14,644 bases of DNA from positions 1 to 14,644 of the forward strand of contig CAJWER010000058.1 of assembly GCA_913030785.1 (NCBI GenBank), in the 5' to 3' direction. Of this stretch, positions 6,773 through 14,289 are shown piece by piece. The notes under the pieces are model-generated. The model was not told the origin of the DNA. It saw nothing but the letters and a program-made list of their open reading frames with translations, and did no database searches. The position numbers and the translations under genes were made by a program. The stretch's first letter is position 1; each line of letters begins with the position of its first letter. The DNA comes from an uncultured Chloroflexota bacterium. GTDB lineage: Bacteria; Chloroflexota; Dehalococcoidia; Lucifugimonadales; CAJWER01.

Positions 6773-7921
6773 ATGCCAAAAATCCTGAAGATAGGTATTG
6801 TCACGCTCGCCTCGGCGCTGCTGGTGATGTTTGGCGCGGTTTTCGGCGGTGCATGGTACATCTCAGATATTCTCGAGACTGATGCCCTTTTGATCGATAG
6901 GAGCGAGGGTGCTTTCGATCTGAGGCTCGCCGCCGTCTCCGATGGCCGCGTTACGCTGGCTGCCACATCCGAGACGAACCTTGACGGCGACTGGGTACGC
7001 GATGGTATCTGGGGGCTGGCGTGGGATTCGGGCTATGCCCAGGTGGGTGTGGTTATCAGCACGACTACAGAAGAGGTCGTGCGTGAGTTTATCCTGCTCG
7101 ACGGTACCCCGGAATCCGGCACACCGGCGAAAGTCGAGGGCTTCGCGTACCCCTCTAACCCGCTGACAGCCCACGGCCTGACCTTTGAAGAGGTCCAGTA
7201 TACGTCGCCCATTGGGGAACTGGACGCATGGCTGGTGGATGGTGCGCGACCAACGTGGGCCATATTCGTGCACGGCAAGGGCTCGAACCGGCGGGAAGCT
7301 CTGAGAATGCTGCCCGCGGTCGCCGCAGAGGGTTTGTCGTCACTTGTGATCACTTACCGCAACGATGAGGGCATGCCCTCCAGTGAGGACGGCTACTACA
7401 ACTACGGGACGTCGGAGTGGGAGGATCTGGATAGTGCGGCGGAGTATGCCTTGTCCCACGGCGCCGAAGACCTCGTACTGGTCGGATACAGCATGGGTGG
7501 CGCCATCGTGATCAGCTTCTTATACGAGTCGCCGATTGCGGACCGGGTCAGTGGCGTGATCTTGGACGCGCCGATGATCGACTTCGGTGAGACCGTGGCC
7601 CTTGGGGCGAGGGAAAAGGACATCCCTGGTTCAATCGTTGGCCTGGCAAAATGGCTCGGTGGGGTTCGCTTCGGTATGGATTGGGATGCGATGAACTATC
7701 AGACGCGTATTGACGAGCTTGAGGCACCAATCCTGCTGTTTCATGGCGACGCGGATAGGAAGGTGCCGGTGAGTTCGAGTGATGCGTTGGCGGAGGCCAG
7801 GCCGGATATTGTGACGTACGTCAGGGTTGCCGACACCGAGCATGTCCGGGCCTGGAATATGGATCGAGAGGGATATGAGAGCGCGGTGCGCGAGTTCCTG
7901 GTTGGTCTCGACGGTGGCTAG
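6773..7921 (+). CDS. Membrane-anchored or exported alpha/beta hydrolase
   Basis: This 382-residue protein begins with a single hydrophobic segment (about 6-30), an N-terminal anchor or uncleaved signal. A poorly conserved region of about 130 residues follows, then a classical alpha/beta-hydrolase fold. The oxyanion HGKG is at about 167, the nucleophile elbow GYSMGG has Ser240, the acid is in HGDADRKVP (Asp328), and the base is His357 in DTEHVRAW. The start at 6773 has AAGGAGG five bases upstream; the longer reading from 6740 lacks one. The gene lies 56 bases after the epimerase gene on the same strand. Esterase, peptidase or lipase activity outside the membrane is plausible; the substrate is unknown. 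Confidence 0.85.
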   Translation: MPKILKIGIVTLASALLVMFGAVFGGAWYISDILETDALLIDRSEGAFDLRLAAVSDGRVTLAATSETNLDGDWVRDGIWGLAWDSGYAQVGVVISTTTEEVVREFILLDGTPESGTPAKVEGFAYPSNPLTAHGLTFEEVQYTSPIGELDAWLVDGARPTWAIFVHGKGSNRREALRMLPAVAAEGLSSLVITYRNDEGMPSSEDGYYNYGTSEWEDLDSAAEYALSHGAEDLVLVGYSMGGAIVISFLYESPIADRVSGVILDAPMIDFGETVALGAREKDIPGSIVGLAKWLGGVRFGMDWDAMNYQTRIDELEAPILLFHGDADRKVPVSSSDALAEARPDIVTYVRVADTEHVRAWNMDREGYESAVREFLVGLDGG

Positions 7922-7955
7922 GGGAGCTATCTGACGATCACGGAGGTGATTGAAA

Positions 7956-8540
7956 ATGGTGTACAAATTCAATCCGCTAGAGATGGTCCTCGACTTTGAG
8001 GATCGTGTCTATGAACTTGGTGACACGGTTAAGGTGCAGGTAACGCTGACGGCCAACGGCGCCTCGAACGTTAGAGGTGGCCGCATCGATCTTGTGTGTG
8101 AGGAACACTACAGTCAGACAGGCACCACGTTTGTTCCGGATACATACGCTTCATCTACCGGTGCAGGGCAAGGGACCGCCGGTAGCACCCGCAACGTGGG
8201 GAAGGAACGCAAGAAGATCGTCGTGCACAGCACGGTCTCGTTCCTGGAGCCCGGCCGAATAGTGGGAGGCACACCAAGTGTGCATACTACCAGCCTGCAG
8301 GTCCAGCCTTCGCCTCCTCCGCATTTCGAGGAATCAATCGCACTCCAGGCCGACGCTCAGAGTTCTTGGACCTTCTCGTGGACGCTGGTTGCGACGGTCG
8401 ATGTCGTGCGTGGTCGCAATCCGAGTGTAGGGCGGGTTGTGAGGGTCAATCTGCCGAAGGAGCCCGTCGAGGGGAAGGTCGACGCGAAGCCCCGCATGAC
8501 CACGTCAAAGAGAAGAACGGGTCCTTCAGCCGGCGAGTGA
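7956..8540 (+). CDS. Small beta-rich protein, possibly arrestin/Spo0M-like
   Basis: This 194-residue protein is not firmly recognised. Residues about 8-40 (LDFEDRVYELGDTVKVQVTL) resemble the first strands of arrestin-like beta-sandwiches, in which an acidic turn and GD precede a V.V.V.L strand, as in Spo0M. The middle is low in helix formers and has a proline-rich QPSPPPHF stretch. The last 30 residues are basic and disordered-looking (KPRMTTSKRRTGPS). No signal or membrane segment is seen. The ATG at 7956 is chosen because GGAGGTGA lies directly upstream at good spacing; the TTG at 7950 would touch that site. The gene follows the hydrolase by 34 bases and is probably co-transcribed. Confidence 0.65.
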   Translation: MVYKFNPLEMVLDFEDRVYELGDTVKVQVTLTANGASNVRGGRIDLVCEEHYSQTGTTFVPDTYASSTGAGQGTAGSTRNVGKERKKIVVHSTVSFLEPGRIVGGTPSVHTTSLQVQPSPPPHFEESIALQADAQSSWTFSWTLVATVDVVRGRNPSVGRVVRVNLPKEPVEGKVDAKPRMTTSKRRTGPSAGE

Positions 8541-8573
8541 ATCGGGTGCTAATCGGCGCCGCACCTGCCTCTC

Positions 8574-8650
8574 AAGAAAAGAAAGTAATGGGAAGATGTG
8601 TTATGAGGGACACCCTCACACGCCCGGCCCTTCGGCGGGCTCAGGACAGG
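8574..8650 (-). repeat. Structured intergenic repeat, copy A (downstream of proS)
   Basis: On the minus strand the stem TGTGAGGG-TGT-CCCTCATA (8602-8620) is followed by pyrimidine-rich sequence ending in CTTTCTTTTCTT. It matches copies B and C in hairpin 1 and in the T-rich tail. The A-C mismatch seen on the plus strand (8603/8619) is a G-U pair in minus-strand RNA. The second hairpin differs: GCCCG...CGGGC at 8622-8640 with CAGGACAGG beyond it, a module resembling the widespread CCCTTCG...CTCAGGACAGG intergenic repeat. Copy A sits in the convergent gap between the beta-rich protein and proS. Confidence 0.65.
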
Positions 8651-8716
8651 CGATAGGGCCATTCAGCGGTCCTCGGCCCCACCACATGGTCAACTTCTAA
8701 TCCAGCCCGCGGCGCC

Positions 8717-10411
8717 CTACGCGAGTAGGCCCTTGACGTATTCGACGGCCTCGGGCTGAGGGACTGAGTGGCGGTCATCCTCGGAGCGAGCTTTCACCTC
8801 GACTACGCCTTCACGCAGATTGCGTGCGCTGACGACGACGCGTACCGGGAGGCCCAGCAGGTCGGAGTCCTTGAATTTTACGCCAGCCGACCCGGGCCGG
8901 TCGTCATAGAGCACAGATAGGCCTGCCTGTTGGAGCGCTTCGTACAGGTCTTCAGCCACCTTCGCAACTTCCTCCTTGTCGGTGTTGAGGGCGACCAAAG
9001 AAACCTGGTATGGGGCGATGGATGATGGCCAGATCATGCCGTTCTCGTCGTGATTCTGCTCGATGGCAGCCGCCATCAGGCGACCGACGCCAATGCCGTA
9101 GCACCCCATGATGATCTGCTGCTGGCCTCCCTTGTCGTCGGTGAACACCGCTCCCAGCGAGTCGCTATAGCGAGTTCCAAGCTTGAATACGTGGCCGATT
9201 TCAATGCCTTTGCGGGTTGCGAGGGTGGAGTCGCAGTTGGGGCACTGGTATCCGTCCTGGGCGAGGGCGATGTCTGCGACGATGTCGGCCTTGAAGTCGC
9301 GAGGGTAATTGCCGTTGCGGAGGTGGTAGTCCTCCTTGTTGGCCCCGGCGACGAAGTTCGAGCCCATGCCGACGGAATCGTCCGCGATAACCTTGATCCC
9401 ATCCAGGCCGACGGGCGAGGCTGAACCGGCTACGAGTCCGGCCTGACGTACCTCCTCAGGTGACGTGAGCCTTAGTTCGGTGCCTCCAAGCTCGTTACGC
9501 AGCTTCGTCTCGTTGACCTCGAGGTCGCCGCGAATCGTCGCCACTACGACCTCTCCTGCCGCGTGGTAGAAGACGACCTTCAGAGTATCGGCGGCGGTGA
9601 CCCCCATGAATTCAGCCAGTTCGTCTATCGTCCTGACGTCCGGGGTGTGCACCTCTTCGAGAGGCTTAGGAGGGCCACTGTCCACTTTGGTCTTTGTAAA
9701 GGCGGCCTTCTCGACGTTAGCGGCGTAGCCACACGCCTCACACATGACGATGTTGTCCTCGCCCGCGTCGGCCAGCAGGATGAACTCCTGGGAGTCCTTG
9801 CCACCTATGGCGCCGCTGTCGGCGTCGACGATGATGGCGTCGAGTCCGCACCGGGCGAAGATGTTCTTGTAGGCCCGCACCATCGCCTGGTAGCTGAGAT
9901 CGAGCCCCTCCTCGTCCGAATCGAAGCTGTAGGCGTCCTTCATGTCGAACTCGCGGACCCTCAGGAGTCCGCCTCGGGGCCTTGCCTCATCGCGGAACTT
10001 GGTCTGGATCTGGTAGAGGGTCACGGGGAGGTCTCGGTAACTATGGATGTTGGCCTTGACCATCGTCGTGAGCATCTCTTCATGGGTTGGCGCGAGGACG
10101 AGGTCTCTGTCACGGCGGTCCTGGAGGCGGAACATGTCGGGGCCGTACTCTTCGTCACGGCCCGACTGGTCCCAGAGGCTTCGGGGCTGCAGAACTGCCA
10201 TGCGCAGCTCCTGGCCATCCGCGGCGTCCATCTCTTCACGGATGATCTGCTCGATTTTGCGAAGGGATCGCCATGCGAGTGGCATGTAGCTGTAGACGCC
10301 CGCTGCGACCTGGTGAATCAGCCCGGCGCGTAGCATGAGTTTGTGGCTGGCGAGGTCGGCCTCGGCGGGATCGTCGCGAAGGGTTCGGCCAAATAACTTG
10401 GACTGGCGCAT
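8717..10411 (-). CDS. proS: Prolyl-tRNA synthetase (bacterial type with editing domain)
   Basis: This 564-residue class II aminoacyl-tRNA synthetase charges tRNA-Pro. The bacterial-type layout is clear: an N-terminal catalytic start MRQSKLFGRTLRDDP, the class II core with TKFRDEARPRGGLLRVREFDMKDAYSFD at 137-164 (motif 2 region), an inserted YbaK-like editing domain at about 225-385 (ADTLKVVFY near 275), motif 3 GCYGIGVGRLMAA (436-448) and the C-terminal anticodon-binding domain from about 465. Cysteines in CEACGYAANVEK and YQCPNCD flank the insertion and look like a small metal site. Length is normal (about 565-575). The ATG has an AGAGGT ribosome binding site. It is the last gene of the cdsA-dxr-rseP-ispG-proS order. 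Confidence 0.97.
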   Translation of the reverse strand: MRQSKLFGRTLRDDPAEADLASHKLMLRAGLIHQVAAGVYSYMPLAWRSLRKIEQIIREEMDAADGQELRMAVLQPRSLWDQSGRDEEYGPDMFRLQDRRDRDLVLAPTHEEMLTTMVKANIHSYRDLPVTLYQIQTKFRDEARPRGGLLRVREFDMKDAYSFDSDEEGLDLSYQAMVRAYKNIFARCGLDAIIVDADSGAIGGKDSQEFILLADAGEDNIVMCEACGYAANVEKAAFTKTKVDSGPPKPLEEVHTPDVRTIDELAEFMGVTAADTLKVVFYHAAGEVVVATIRGDLEVNETKLRNELGGTELRLTSPEEVRQAGLVAGSASPVGLDGIKVIADDSVGMGSNFVAGANKEDYHLRNGNYPRDFKADIVADIALAQDGYQCPNCDSTLATRKGIEIGHVFKLGTRYSDSLGAVFTDDKGGQQQIIMGCYGIGVGRLMAAAIEQNHDENGMIWPSSIAPYQVSLVALNTDKEEVAKVAEDLYEALQQAGLSVLYDDRPGSAGVKFKDSDLLGLPVRVVVSARNLREGVVEVKARSEDDRHSVPQPEAVEYVKGLLA

Positions 10412-10475
10412 CTAGATGGCTACCTCTGTTGATGGTCTGGCAGGGTTCTGGAGAAACAGTGTGAAGAGTATTGTA

Positions 10476-10491
10476 TTCCCGTTTCCGGGAA
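10476..10491 (-). promoter_or_regulatory. GAAA-capped palindrome in the proS upstream region
   Basis: TTCCCG-GAAA-CGGGAA on the minus strand gives a perfect 6-base stem with a GNRA-type loop, followed directly by TACAAT, a possible -10 element. No convincing -35 is seen, and the T-rich tail of repeat copy B lies just upstream. It may be an operator or a short leader hairpin for proS. Confidence 0.3.
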
Positions 10492-10561
10492 AAAGAAAAA
10501 AATTAGTATGTGAGGGACATCCCCACATTTCTGGCAAAGGGGTTACACCCCTCTGCACACC
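10491..10561 (-). repeat. Structured intergenic repeat, copy B (downstream of ispG)
   Basis: On the minus strand it reads as two hairpins followed by a tract rich in T. Hairpin 2 pairs AGGGGT (10538-10543) with ACCCCT (10547-10552), extended by GCA/TGC across one mismatch. Hairpin 1 spans 10509-10527 with a G-U pair where copy C has A-U. The tail on the minus strand is ATTTTTTTCTTTTTC. It starts 25 bases after the ispG stop and could terminate ispG transcripts before proS. Confidence 0.75.
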
Positions 10562-10585
10562 CTTTGCGGTCGGACCCAGCGTTGA

Positions 10586-11731
10586 CTAGGGTGAGGCGGT
10601 GGCCTCTGCTTCGGCAATGGAGACCTCTTCCATTAGGGCTGAGAGCATGTCCGCTTCGTCGACTATGCGGGACTTGCGACCGCGGCGGAAAATGATGGCG
10701 CGACCGGCTCCTGCGGCGATCCCCACATCGGCATCCTTCGCCTCGCCGGGGCCATTGACCTCGCATCCCATGACGGCGACCTTGATCGGCGACTTTATTT
10801 TCTTGAGCATCTCGTCCACAGTGTTCGAGAGCTTATGTACGTCCACGTCGGCCCGACCGCAGCTCGGGCAGGCTATCAGGACTGGGCCCGCCTTTCGGAG
10901 CTCAAGCGTCTTGAGGATCTCGAAGCCTGTGTAGACCTCTTTGCGCGGGTCGTCGCTCAGGGAGACGCGGATGGTGTCGCCGATACCGTCGTATAGGAGC
11001 ATGCCCAGGCCGATGGCGCTTCGGATGCTGCCTGACGTGGCGGTGCCGGCCTCGGTGATCCCAAGGTGGAGTGGGTAGGGGACCAGCTTCGCCATGCGCT
11101 TATATGCCTCGACTGTCGTATCTATGTCGAAGGCCTTGAGCGAGATCTTGATGAGGTCGAAGTCCAGGTCTTCCAGGATGCCTATTTCCCAGAGGCCGGT
11201 GTCGACCATGTGGTCCACGACGGTGTATCCGTTGTCCGAGGCCTCTCCGGCCTTTGGCAGCGCGTTCACACCGTCGGTGTGCCTCGACATACCGCCGGTC
11301 ATCCCGATACGACCGACCGGAGGCAAGCTGCCGAAGTTGACGCCGATCCTGATGGGGACTTGTCGCACCCTAGCCTCGCGAACGATTGTCTCGACCTTGG
11401 ACCTGTCTCGGATGTTTCCAGGGTTGAGTCGAAGGCAGTCGACCCCGCTCTCAAGTGCTTCTAGCGCTAGCTTGTAGTGGAAATGGATATCGGCTATCAG
11501 GGGTATGGATATCTGAGACTTGATACCTGCGAGTGCCTTCGCCGCCTCCATGTCGGGCACGGCGCACCGGATGATCTCGCAGCCTTCCTCTTCCAGGCCC
11601 TTGATCTGCTCCACCGTCGCGGCTACGTCGCGTGTGTCGGTCTTGGTCATGGACTGGACAGTGACGGGGGCGTCGCCGCCTACCAAGACTTCGCCGACGC
11701 TAATTTGTTTTGAGACCCGACGTTTTTTCAA
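10586..11731 (-). CDS. ispG: 4-hydroxy-3-methylbut-2-enyl diphosphate synthase (flavodoxin), MEP pathway
   Basis: This cytoplasmic [4Fe-4S] enzyme converts methylerythritol cyclodiphosphate to HMBPP. The 381-residue chain has the TIM-barrel start QSMTKTDTRDV and the iron-sulfur set Cys288-x2-Cys291, Cys323 and Glu330 (ACPSC; MGCEVNGPGE). Its spacing equals that of E. coli IspG (C270, C273, C305, E312). Between GVNFGSL (130-136) and ISLKAFD (196-202) there are about 23 more residues than in E. coli, including VGRIGMTGGMSRHTDGVNAL. The start is TTG at 11731; an in-frame TAG lies 33 bases upstream, no other start codon lies between and the ribosome binding site is weak. It is flanked by repeat copies B and C, so it may be transcribed as a single gene. 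Confidence 0.96.
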   Translation of the reverse strand: MKKRRVSKQISVGEVLVGGDAPVTVQSMTKTDTRDVAATVEQIKGLEEEGCEIIRCAVPDMEAAKALAGIKSQISIPLIADIHFHYKLALEALESGVDCLRLNPGNIRDRSKVETIVREARVRQVPIRIGVNFGSLPPVGRIGMTGGMSRHTDGVNALPKAGEASDNGYTVVDHMVDTGLWEIGILEDLDFDLIKISLKAFDIDTTVEAYKRMAKLVPYPLHLGITEAGTATSGSIRSAIGLGMLLYDGIGDTIRVSLSDDPRKEVYTGFEILKTLELRKAGPVLIACPSCGRADVDVHKLSNTVDEMLKKIKSPIKVAVMGCEVNGPGEAKDADVGIAAGAGRAIIFRRGRKSRIVDEADMLSALMEEVSIAEAEATASP

Positions 11732-11790
11732 ATGACGATACCCGGCATGTTCATGAACCCTCTATCGGCCACCGTTCATTTTCCAGAGCG

Positions 11791-11857
11791 AAAAGAAAAA
11801 TAGATGTGAGGGACACCCTCACACACCCGGCAAAGGGGCTGTGCCCCTCTGCACACC
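11791..11857 (-). repeat. Structured intergenic repeat, copy C (downstream of rseP)
   Basis: Hairpin 1 is perfect: TGTGAGGG (11805-11812), ACA, CCCTCACA (11816-11823). Hairpin 2 pairs AGGGGC (11834-11839) with GCCCCT (11843-11848) around TGT, extended by GCA/TGC across one mismatch. On the minus strand hairpin 1 is followed by TCTATTTTTCTTTTC. It lies about 85 bases after the rseP stop and before the ispG start, in the position of a terminator. Confidence 0.75.
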
Positions 11858-11869
11858 TGTATTTCAGCA

Positions 11870-11894
11870 GGGGCCGACGTTGGCGCGTGGCCCC
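11870..11894 (-). terminator. Additional GC-rich hairpin after rseP
   Basis: GGGGCC (11870-11875) and GGCCCC (11889-11894) enclose a 13-base loop, about 50 bases after the rseP stop and just upstream of repeat copy C on the minus strand. No T tract follows, so by itself it would be a pause or 3'-end stability stem rather than a full terminator. Confidence 0.35.
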
Positions 11895-11943
11895 GTCTGG
11901 AATACCTAGCCCAGCCCAACCCAGCGTGTGCAGCACCGCAGCA

Positions 11944-13143
11944 CTATCTCAGGAAACTTTCGCCGCTTGCTACCTTTATGATGTCGAAGAAGGTTATCAC
12001 GAGGATGAGGCCTATGAGAACCGCGAAGCCCACCAGGTGGACGAGTCCCTCTTTCTTGGGTGACACACGTTTGCCTCTGCGGACCCACTCTATGACTACG
12101 AACATGAAACGTCCACCGTCGAGAGCAGGGATTGGGAGCATGTTCAGGACGCCGAGACTGATGCTCAGGATAGCGGCCATCTGGTAGACCTGCGAGAAGC
12201 CTCGCTCCTCGACGATCTCACCGGTGGCCTGCGCGATGCCTACCGGGCCCGCGATGCCTGGATTGGCCCCGGTCGAGATACCGTCGGCGATTCCCGACCA
12301 GGTGAACGACAGCACAGACCAGATCGTTTTCACAGCGCTAATCACGGCTGTCCATACGGGCTCGGTGGTCATGCCAAACTTGGCGTTTGTGAGGCCTATC
12401 ATGACGCCGATTGCGCCCTGGGTCATGGTGTCGCCGACCCCAAGATTGGAGTCGTATTGACTCGCATCGGCAACGGAAACCTGGGTCTGCGGGTTGGTGA
12501 CCTGATCGACCACTTTTAGCCTGGGAGGGTCGGTCCTGGGTACGACGCTGACAGTCTGGGACGTCATGAACTCTGGAGAGGAAGCAAGCCCGGTTACACC
12601 CGACGCCTTTCGAAGGCTCAGTACTATTGGCTCGCCGCCCCTGTTCTTTGCGAGGGCGATTAGCTCAGACGGAGAGGTTACGGCCTCGCCGTCGACGGCG
12701 AGGATAACGTCTCCAGATCTCAGTCCGGCCTCCTGGGCCGGAGAGCTCGGTGCGACTGACGTGACAATGACCGATCCTCCGAGCAGCGTCTCGTGAGGGA
12801 GTGCGAATAGGATGGTGAATATGATCACAGGCAGGAGCATGTTCATCGCCGAGCCTGCGGCCAGCACGATCATGCGCTTGCCGACGGCCTGCCGGGCAAA
12901 GCTTTGGGGGTCGGTCGGGTCTTCCTCGCCAAGCATGCGAACGAAGCCCCCGAGGGGGATGAGATTGACTGAGTAGATGGTGCCGCGGAAGGGGATCCCG
13001 AACAGCTTGGGCGGGAACCCAAATCCGAACTCCAGCACTTTGATGCCGAACAGTTTGGCGGTGGCGAAGTGGCCTAGCTCGTGGAACAGCACAAGGGCCC
13101 CTAGAATCGGGAATATCAACAACCATGGGGGCAGTGCGGGCAT
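11944..13143 (-). CDS. rseP: RseP-type site-2 intramembrane zinc metalloprotease
   Basis: This 399-residue membrane protease cleaves anti-sigma factors or leftover signal peptides within the bilayer. HELGH (21-25) lies in the first membrane segment, with His21, Glu22 and His25 as zinc and catalytic residues. NLIPLGGFVRM (60-70) is the following conserved loop. A single PDZ domain spans about 122-180, with GLRSGDVILAVDG. The second active-site helix has NMLPIPALDGG (334-344), where Asp342 is the third zinc ligand. A final membrane segment closes the chain (about 368-388). A 60-residue linker between PDZ and the second half is longer than in minimal homologues. The gene starts three bases after the dxr stop, so translation is probably coupled. 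Confidence 0.96.
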   Translation of the reverse strand: MPALPPWLLIFPILGALVLFHELGHFATAKLFGIKVLEFGFGFPPKLFGIPFRGTIYSVNLIPLGGFVRMLGEEDPTDPQSFARQAVGKRMIVLAAGSAMNMLLPVIIFTILFALPHETLLGGSVIVTSVAPSSPAQEAGLRSGDVILAVDGEAVTSPSELIALAKNRGGEPIVLSLRKASGVTGLASSPEFMTSQTVSVVPRTDPPRLKVVDQVTNPQTQVSVADASQYDSNLGVGDTMTQGAIGVMIGLTNAKFGMTTEPVWTAVISAVKTIWSVLSFTWSGIADGISTGANPGIAGPVGIAQATGEIVEERGFSQVYQMAAILSISLGVLNMLPIPALDGGRFMFVVIEWVRRGKRVSPKKEGLVHLVGFAVLIGLILVITFFDIIKVASGESFLR

Positions 13144-13146
13144 GTG

Positions 13147-14289
13147 TTAGCTTCCAGCCAAGACGGCGACCCGCGCACGGCCCCAGGCCGCCGCGGCGAG
13201 GGACTCTGCGGAGGACGGGTCTGCCACAGATTGGTGGCCTTCCAGCGCTTCGCCGATGACCGTTGGTATTTCGACGAAACTAATGCGGCCGTCCAGGAAC
13301 GCTTCGACGGCGATATCGTCTGCGCCGCATAGAGCGGCTGGCCACGTCCCGCCCCTCTTGGCCACATCGAGGGCCAGCGAAAAGCAGGGATAGCGTTCGG
13401 GAACAAGTTCCTCGAAGGTGAGCGATCCGGTGGCCACCGGATCGAATCTGGCTACGGCATCGTTGGACATGCGATCCGGGTAAAACAGAGCGTATTGTAT
13501 GGGGAGTCGCATGTCGGGGGGGCTCATCTGCGCCTTTACTGAGCCGTCCACGAACTCGACCATCGAGTGGATCATGCTCTGGGGGTGGATGACGACCTCG
13601 ATTTGCTCCCAGGGTACTCCGAACAGGTAGTGTGCTTCGATCACCTCGAAGGCCTTGTTCATCAGCGTCGCGGAATCGACGGTGATCTTGGGCCCCATTT
13701 TCCAGGTAGGATGTTCCAAGGCCTGCTCCGGCGTTACGTTTGCCAACTCCGCTGGCGGCAGGTTACGGAAGGCGCCCCCGGAGGCGGTGACAATAAGGCG
13801 CGATATCGCCCTGTCTTCGCCGCGCAGGCACTGCCAGATTGCGTTTGGTTCGCTGTCGAGGGGCAGCAGATCGACGTTGTACTTTTTTGCCAGGGATGTG
13901 AGGAGCCGACCCGCGATAACGATCGACTCCTTGTTGGCCAGCGCCACGTTCTTGCCTGCCTCGATTGCGGCGATGGTCGGGTCCAGGGCTACGTCCCCAA
14001 CGGTAGCGGTAACCACCAGGTCCACGTCGGGGTGGCGTACCATCTCGTCCAGGTCGCTCTCCCGTGAACCGTTGGAGAACAGGGCGGCCTTCTCGATCTG
14101 AGTCCCGTCGCAGCTTATCAATTCCGGATGGAACTCCCTGGCCTGCGCGCCCAGCGTTACCAGGCTGCTTCGAGCGGCCAGTCCCACGACGCGAAATGCG
14201 CCGGGGTATTGACGTACCACATCAAGCGTCTGAGTTCCGACAGAGCCTGTGGATCCTAGGATGGCGAGGCCCTTCAATTCACTGCCCAT
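13147..14289 (-). CDS. dxr: 1-deoxy-D-xylulose 5-phosphate reductoisomerase, MEP pathway
   Basis: This cytoplasmic NADPH enzyme makes methylerythritol phosphate, the first committed MEP step. The 380 residues show GSTGSVG (12-18) for NADPH, ANKESIV (118-124), metal ligands Asp145 and Glu147 in LPLDSEPNAIW, Glu218 in NKAFEVIEAHYLF, and HPQSMIHS from 235; all match the catalytic set known from E. coli Dxr. I choose the ATG at 14289 because homology begins directly after it (MGSELKGLAILGS). A longer reading from 14397 adds 36 residues that are only the out-of-frame end of cdsA. The chosen start has no clear Shine-Dalgarno site and overlaps the cdsA stop by 16 bases, which suggests coupled translation. 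rseP follows after three bases. Confidence 0.96.
   Translation of the reverse strand: MGSELKGLAILGSTGSVGTQTLDVVRQYPGAFRVVGLAARSSLVTLGAQAREFHPELISCDGTQIEKAALFSNGSRESDLDEMVRHPDVDLVVTATVGDVALDPTIAAIEAGKNVALANKESIVIAGRLLTSLAKKYNVDLLPLDSEPNAIWQCLRGEDRAISRLIVTASGGAFRNLPPAELANVTPEQALEHPTWKMGPKITVDSATLMNKAFEVIEAHYLFGVPWEQIEVVIHPQSMIHSMVEFVDGSVKAQMSPPDMRLPIQYALFYPDRMSNDAVARFDPVATGSLTFEELVPERYPCFSLALDVAKRGGTWPAALCGADDIAVEAFLDGRISFVEIPTVIGEALEGHQSVADPSSAESLAAAAWGRARVAVLAGS

Noticed and set aside
8541..8716. tRNA gene, CRISPR or insertion sequence remnants in the intergenic gaps
   Set aside because: No cloverleaf, no regularly spaced repeats and no transposase fragments were seen here or elsewhere; the gap is explained by repeat copy A and about 65 bases of unremarkable sequence.
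9563..10333. 256-codon open frame on the plus strand
   Set aside because: It lies entirely antisense to proS, whose motifs are unambiguous; it has no recognisable domain and reflects GC-rich codon use.
11749..11758. GTTCATGAAC palindrome upstream of ispG as an operator
   Set aside because: Only 10 bases, single copy in the window, and no clear promoter next to it; not supportable as a regulatory site.
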